Assembly: GCA_029298735.1 (NCBI GenBank)
Contig: JANSLP010000462.1
Coordinates: 1 to 20,352, forward strand
Source: Ophiostoma sp. CBS 140.51
Lineage: Eukaryota; Ascomycota; Sordariomycetes; Ophiostomatales; Ophiostomataceae
Reading direction: 5' to 3'
DNA length: 20,352 bases
Part shown: in pieces, positions 16,561-20,352 of the stretch
How positions within the stretch are numbered: the first letter of the stretch is position 1
Layout: each line of letters begins with the position of its first letter
The notes under the pieces: model-generated
The model's input: the letters and a program-made list of their open reading frames with translations, nothing else
Told to the model about the DNA's origin: nothing
Database searches by the model: none
Translations under genes and position numbers: made by a program

Positions 16561-17700
16561 TATTCCCCTTCTCTTCCGTGTTCCGTTCTATACTCGAGAT
16601 CCACAAGGCTGGCATGTTCTCTTTTGGGATTTCTATACGGAAGGTGGCGGATTGTCTCGAGATCAAGCTTTTGTTTTTTTGCCTTGAGCATACGCAAGCT
16701 GGTCCCCATGGCTCCTTTCAAAGCACATCACAAGCCCCCGGGTCACGCGAAGATGCCAGGCACTGCTAGTTTCTTCTTTTTCTCGCCGCTTTTTTCTTTA
16801 TTTTATTTTATTTATTTTGTCAGAAAGAAACTATCCGTTCCTGATGACACAATTTCAAATATTGTGTCTGTAGACTAATAAGGGCTCGGGAGTACTTGCT
16901 GTCTCAGTTGACAACTATGATGGCTTGCTATTTTTTTAACTCTTCCCTTTTATTTTATTCTCGCGTTCCGCGTCATTACCTTCTCGATCTATCCAAGTAA
17001 AGCCATTCGTAAACTATGGAACGCCATCCCCGTAGACAGATGCGGCAAAAAATATGCCACTCGCTTATTACTCTCTGCAACTCCGTCAACAACATCTCGT
17101 TGTCAACACTTCACATCACATAATCCCTCACAGTCAGCCCCATCCAGACACATCGACATATGTGGAATTCTCTATTTTGTTTTTCATCGGGCCTAGTTTT
17201 CTTACTATCTTCTTTTTTCTTCTTTCTTGCCTGCCCGTTTCCGCCGTTGCCCACGCCGCCAGACTAGCATAGCCGCCCTGGCCGAGGACGCCATGTTGTC
17301 GTGACTGACGACAGCCCAACGGGTCCGTCCTGCACACCCCTCTTCTTCTTTTTTCGTTTTATTTTTATTTCTGTTTTTTATTTCTCGCTTGCATCAGCCC
17401 AGTCCCATCTTATTATTATTATTATTATTTGTCTCCCCTCTTCATGCGTCCCCCTGGATAGACAGCCACCCGAGAGCAGCGTCTTGTCTTTTTCCCGCCG
17501 CTTCTCCTCGTTCTTTGTCATCCCCTTGGGTCTGGGCTCTGCTCTTGCCTCTCTCCGTCCTTGACGTCTCGTTTCCTTTTCCTTTTTTTTTCTTTTGTTC
17601 TAGACAGAAGCCAGAAACTCAAATACTACATCGCGGGTGCTGAACCTCAAAGGCACGAAAGGACGAGAAAAGAAAGAAAGTATTTGATATTCACTTTCAA
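16561..17700 (+). other. Intergenic, pyrimidine-rich distal promoter or leader of the questin-oxidase-like gene
   Basis: The + strand is rich in T and C (TTTTATTTTATTTTATTT near 16800, CTTCTTTTTTC runs near 17210, 17345 and 17580). It holds a TTA microsatellite of six units at about 17410-17427. The open frames are Phe/Ser/Leu-rich for this reason and no gene is called. The bias points to transcription or promoter activity towards the gene starting at 18252. Confidence 0.4.
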
Positions 17701-17854
17701 CTTCTTTGGGTTCCGCTTTATGGTCGACTCTGCTTATTGATTTCGATCGGGTTGAGGGGGAAAAAAGGAAAGAAAACTCTTCTTCACTATCTTTTGTTAA
17801 GTTCTTTTTTTTACTTCTCACTCGACAAGAGAGAACTTTATTTTTTTCTACGGG

Positions 17855-18013
17855 ATGTCGATGTCGATGCGTCCAGATAAAAGGGAGAGCTCGTTCTCTT
17901 TCCATTGTTGTCATTGTTGTCGTTGTCGTCGTTGTTCTTGCCATCACCATCTTTTGCTGCATCAACTTGTCCGATCCGATCTTGCTGTCACTGTTGCCAC
18001 TGGTATTTGTTGA
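17855..18013 (+). CDS. Upstream ORF in the leader of the questin-oxidase-like gene, 52 aa
   Basis: The frame begins at the first of three ATG codons in ATGTCGATGTCGATG and ends with TGA at 18011-18013. The product carries a dense Cys/His/Arg run at about residues 17-32 that comes from a TTGTCATTGTTGTCG-type low-complexity tract. The 238 bases between its stop and the main ATG contain no ATG, so it would be the last upstream frame if the transcript starts before 17855. A regulatory role is more likely than a functional peptide, and transcription start data are lacking. Confidence 0.3.
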   Translation: MSMSMRPDKRESSFSFHCCHCCRCRRCSCHHHLLLHQLVRSDLAVTVATGIC

Positions 18014-18251
18014 CACTGATATCTGTCAAGACATTCATCTGACCTTGACGGCAAGGCTCGACAACTGTCACACCTTTATCCTTGACCATTACCATCCCAC
18101 TCTACCCATTCACCTGATATCATTTACACGATCTTCGCATACCACTTACAGCCTCTTATTGTCACACCGTTACACCAACGCATCTCACACCTCACACCTC
18201 ACTTTTCTTCCCTTCCTTGCTATACAATCTTCCAGTTCAACTATCGCCACC

Positions 18252-20093
18252 ATGGTCGTCGGTCAAATACCGCCACCGTCACCGCCGTCACCGCCGTCAC
18301 AACTGTTGTTGTTTGATGCAGCCGCGGCCCTCCAACAGGGCACGTTCATGACCCTCATCACCAAAAACGACATGCTCTACTCGGGCATGATGGACGACGA
18401 CGAATCACCCAACATTATTGCCTTTTACTTAGCAACAATCCGCGAGCTTGCCGGATCCGATCTGCAGATGGAAGCAGCATACCGTCTGCACAGTGGCCAG
18501 CAGGCCACATTGCGACCGTCAATGGAGACGGACTCCCCGATGGAGGCACATTTTGGCCAGAAAGAGTAAGCCAATCTCATTGTGGAGTTTTCATCACGAC
18601 CTTCTGTTCCCCTTTTCTTTTCCTTTTCTTTTATTCCCTACTCCATGTTTGTCAGATCTGTCAGTGACAGTCATTTGGTATTTTCTGTTCCTTTCTGTCT
18701 GTTCCTGCAAGTCATTTTTCGCCAGTCTTGATGTCATGGCATTTTCGACAACTTTGTCAGTATTTTGTCAGTTGATATCTATGTTTGTCATGTTTGTCAT
18801 TTTGAAAAGTTCGTGTTAGTCGACCGTTGCTTTTTACTTTTTCCTCTTTGTTCTTTGTCATTCGGTTGTCAGTGGCTGTCAGTTGTGAAAAAGTCTTGGC
18901 AAACCGGCCTTAACCGTTTGGTTGGGTTTTTTGTCACTTTTGGTCACTTTTGTCAGCCTTTGTCAGACGTTGAAATTCCCCAATGTATTAATAACCCAGC
19001 TGTATGTCATATCCAGCCTTGGCATTCTTGCTAACATCACTTTCTCAGCCGCATCAACGAATTCCGCACGTATTATGCCCGCCGCCTCGTCAACCCAGGT
19101 GCGCCGTTGCGCGACAACCTTGTCGCCGAATTGTTCCAAGGCGGTTCGAGGCCTCTGTGGATGGGCTTGTTTGCCTGTTACGGCCTGCCACTCGTCCACT
19201 TGGGCGATTCTCTCGAAGTGAAAGCTGCCACCTACGCAAAGCAAGCTTTGGCCCTGGCTGCCAGCAATCTCGACAACGACCTTTGCGATTTGTTTGCATC
19301 CATCGTCACAGAGTCTCGGCGGCGATCCGCCCTGTTTGGCTCCAACGGCGACCACAATTGCCGGCCACTACGCAAGTGGACACGCGACCCACTGTCCATC
19401 CTCCACGATCTTACCCGTGACGGTCGTTTGTCCGGCCTGTCACTGGTGCTGCCGGGCTACACAAACCATGCTGTTGCCGGTCGGCCCTGGTCGAGTCAGA
19501 ATATCGTCGGTCAAGTTGTTTTAGAAAGCGTATGGCGCTGGGACCTGGCCGAGACAATCGACCCGCTCGACGCACTCGAAGAGCTTGGCCGCGTGACAAC
19601 AGTCGCTCTAGCCTGTGGAACACACAAGACGCACCGTCCGCCCGAGTTTGATTTCTTCTTGTGCTTTTTGCCGACACTCGTGCACGCACTGCGTGTGTTT
19701 CTGGCTGCCGTCCGCCAGCAGTATCCGGCCGTCAGTGAGATTGCTCTGGTTCTGGTCCGCTGCCTGTGGGCGCAAATCGTGCTGGTCTACATTCTGCAGT
19801 TGAGGCCGAAGATCGCCTCCATTCCCAAACGGATTGAACCCCAACAGCCGCCTCCGGATGATGAGAACTTTTTGTTTCGCGCCTTTTACAACGATACTGT
19901 GCTCAGTGAGCCGCAGCACCAGGACGCCTTTTACCTGAGAGCTTTGCGCAGTTTTGCCATGTTAGCTGCCAGTGAGCAGGATCCGGAATGGACGGCGCGA
20001 ATCAACGATGCTGCCGTGAAGCTGCAGGTCAACTGGCATCGTTGGCTGGGGCTGGCTCCAGGAGAGGCGACGACACTGGACATTCGACTATGA
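18252..20093 (+). CDS. Questin-oxidase-like protein (DUF4243 family), 452 aa, two exons
   Basis: Exons are 18252-18565 and 19049-20093. Splicing makes GQK-Asp105-RINEFR in frame. The start lies in CGCCACCATGG, and the frame's open extension to 17706 is leader. Residues 1-20 hold a Pro-rich run (PPPSPPSPPS). The rest is a helical protein whose middle (LVAELFQGGSRPLWMGLFACYG then LPLVHLGDSLEV, His155) and later TRDPLSILHD and LVLPGYTNHA resemble the questin oxidase-like family. Family members such as the A. terreus questin oxidase act in anthraquinone/geodin biosynthesis, but many fungal homologues have no known reaction. Length fits the family (about 400-500). The N-terminal helix reads SPNIIAFYLATIREL, where I expected a His-rich pattern, so activity may differ. 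No signal peptide or biosynthetic neighbours are seen. Confidence 0.82.
18566..19048 (+). other. Long intron of the questin-oxidase-like gene
   Basis: This is a 483-base phase-2 intron with donor GTAAGC at 18566, branch site CTAAC at 19031-19035 and acceptor TTTCTCAG ending at 19048. It is several times longer than the usual fungal intron of 50-100 bases and longer than the others in this window (62 and 53). It contains 14 copies of TGTCA on the sense strand. No internal exon with proper signals was found. Confidence 0.85.
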
Positions 20094-20352
20094 GCTGACT
20101 TTAAGAGAAGGACGGCATCTTTGTTTCTGCATTAAGCTATTGAGAAATTTCAAATACATAGATGTGAGTGGAAAAGAAGAGAAACAGTTCAAATGCGGGT
20201 AGTGGAAATGTTTAGGTTTGGATAATGAGGAGAGCGGGACGATGATACCAGCAGATGATATGTCTGCAAGTAGATTATTAAACTTTGCAAAGTAAATCTT
20301 TATTTTGTTTTTGTTTATAATTAATTTTCGAATACCATTTTACTACTTTCAG
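20094..20352 (+). other. 3' flank of the questin-oxidase-like gene
   Basis: The stretch becomes AT-rich towards the end, with AGTAAATCTTTATTTTG and TATAATTAATTTT near 20290-20330. This is suitable as a polyadenylation zone. No gene is seen. The window ends in TACTACTTTCAG, which looks like a 3' splice site of a gene beyond the edge but could be chance. Confidence 0.4.

Noticed and set aside
17706..18251. 182-residue N-terminal extension of the questin-oxidase-like frame
   Set aside because: It is encoded by a CT-rich leader with poly-T and TTGTCG runs, and the ATG at 18252 has a near-perfect start context.

Overview
This window is nuclear DNA of a filamentous ascomycete (Pezizomycotina, probably Sordariomycetes; inferred). 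The evidence is short introns with GTAAGT-type donors and CTAAC branch points, pyrimidine-rich leaders ending in ACAATGG or CACCATGG contexts, GC-rich third codon positions, and characteristic fungal protein types. There are no operons, ribosome binding sites, CRISPR arrays or insertion sequences, and I found no tRNA or rRNA genes.

Layout. At the left edge a TATA box leads into a two-exon gene for a 315-residue conserved fungal protein of unknown function (612-1621, +). It converges on an alpha/beta hydrolase with an intact Ser86/Asp213/His247 triad (1809-2627, -). Next, on the same strand, is a calcineurin-like metallophosphoesterase (3135-4052, -). The centrepiece is a two-exon gene for a 1737-residue secreted, probably GPI-anchored mucin-like surface protein (4578-9844, -). 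It has a signal peptide, a globular N-terminal domain, a DUF4215-like Cys knot, a Thr tract and a Ser-rich stalk. The stalk carries 24 copies of a Tyr-Asn-Ser-Ser unit, each with one N-glycosylation sequon. A collagen-like Gly-X-Y stretch follows, then an acidic segment cut up by eight Lys-Arg sites and several Arg-Arg sites that look like kexin sites.

From 9845 to 18251 lie about 8.4 kb with no gene I can defend. This is very long for such a genome. The stretch has a back-to-back pair of TATA boxes near 10.23 kb, a purine/pyrimidine strand skew that broadly changes sides around 14-16 kb, several short tandem repeats, a G-run and two weak small-ORF candidates. At the right end is a two-exon gene for a questin-oxidase-like protein of 452 residues (18252-20093, +), with an upstream ORF in its leader and a 483-base intron crowded with TGTCA motifs on one strand.

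The five genes do not form an obvious pathway. The hydrolase, phosphoesterase and questin-oxidase-like genes are enzymes of unassigned substrate, and no polyketide synthase or other cluster gene is visible. The main biological interest is the surface protein, with its combination of mucin, collagen-like and kexin-processed parts, together with the very long regulatory-looking region that separates it from its divergent neighbour.
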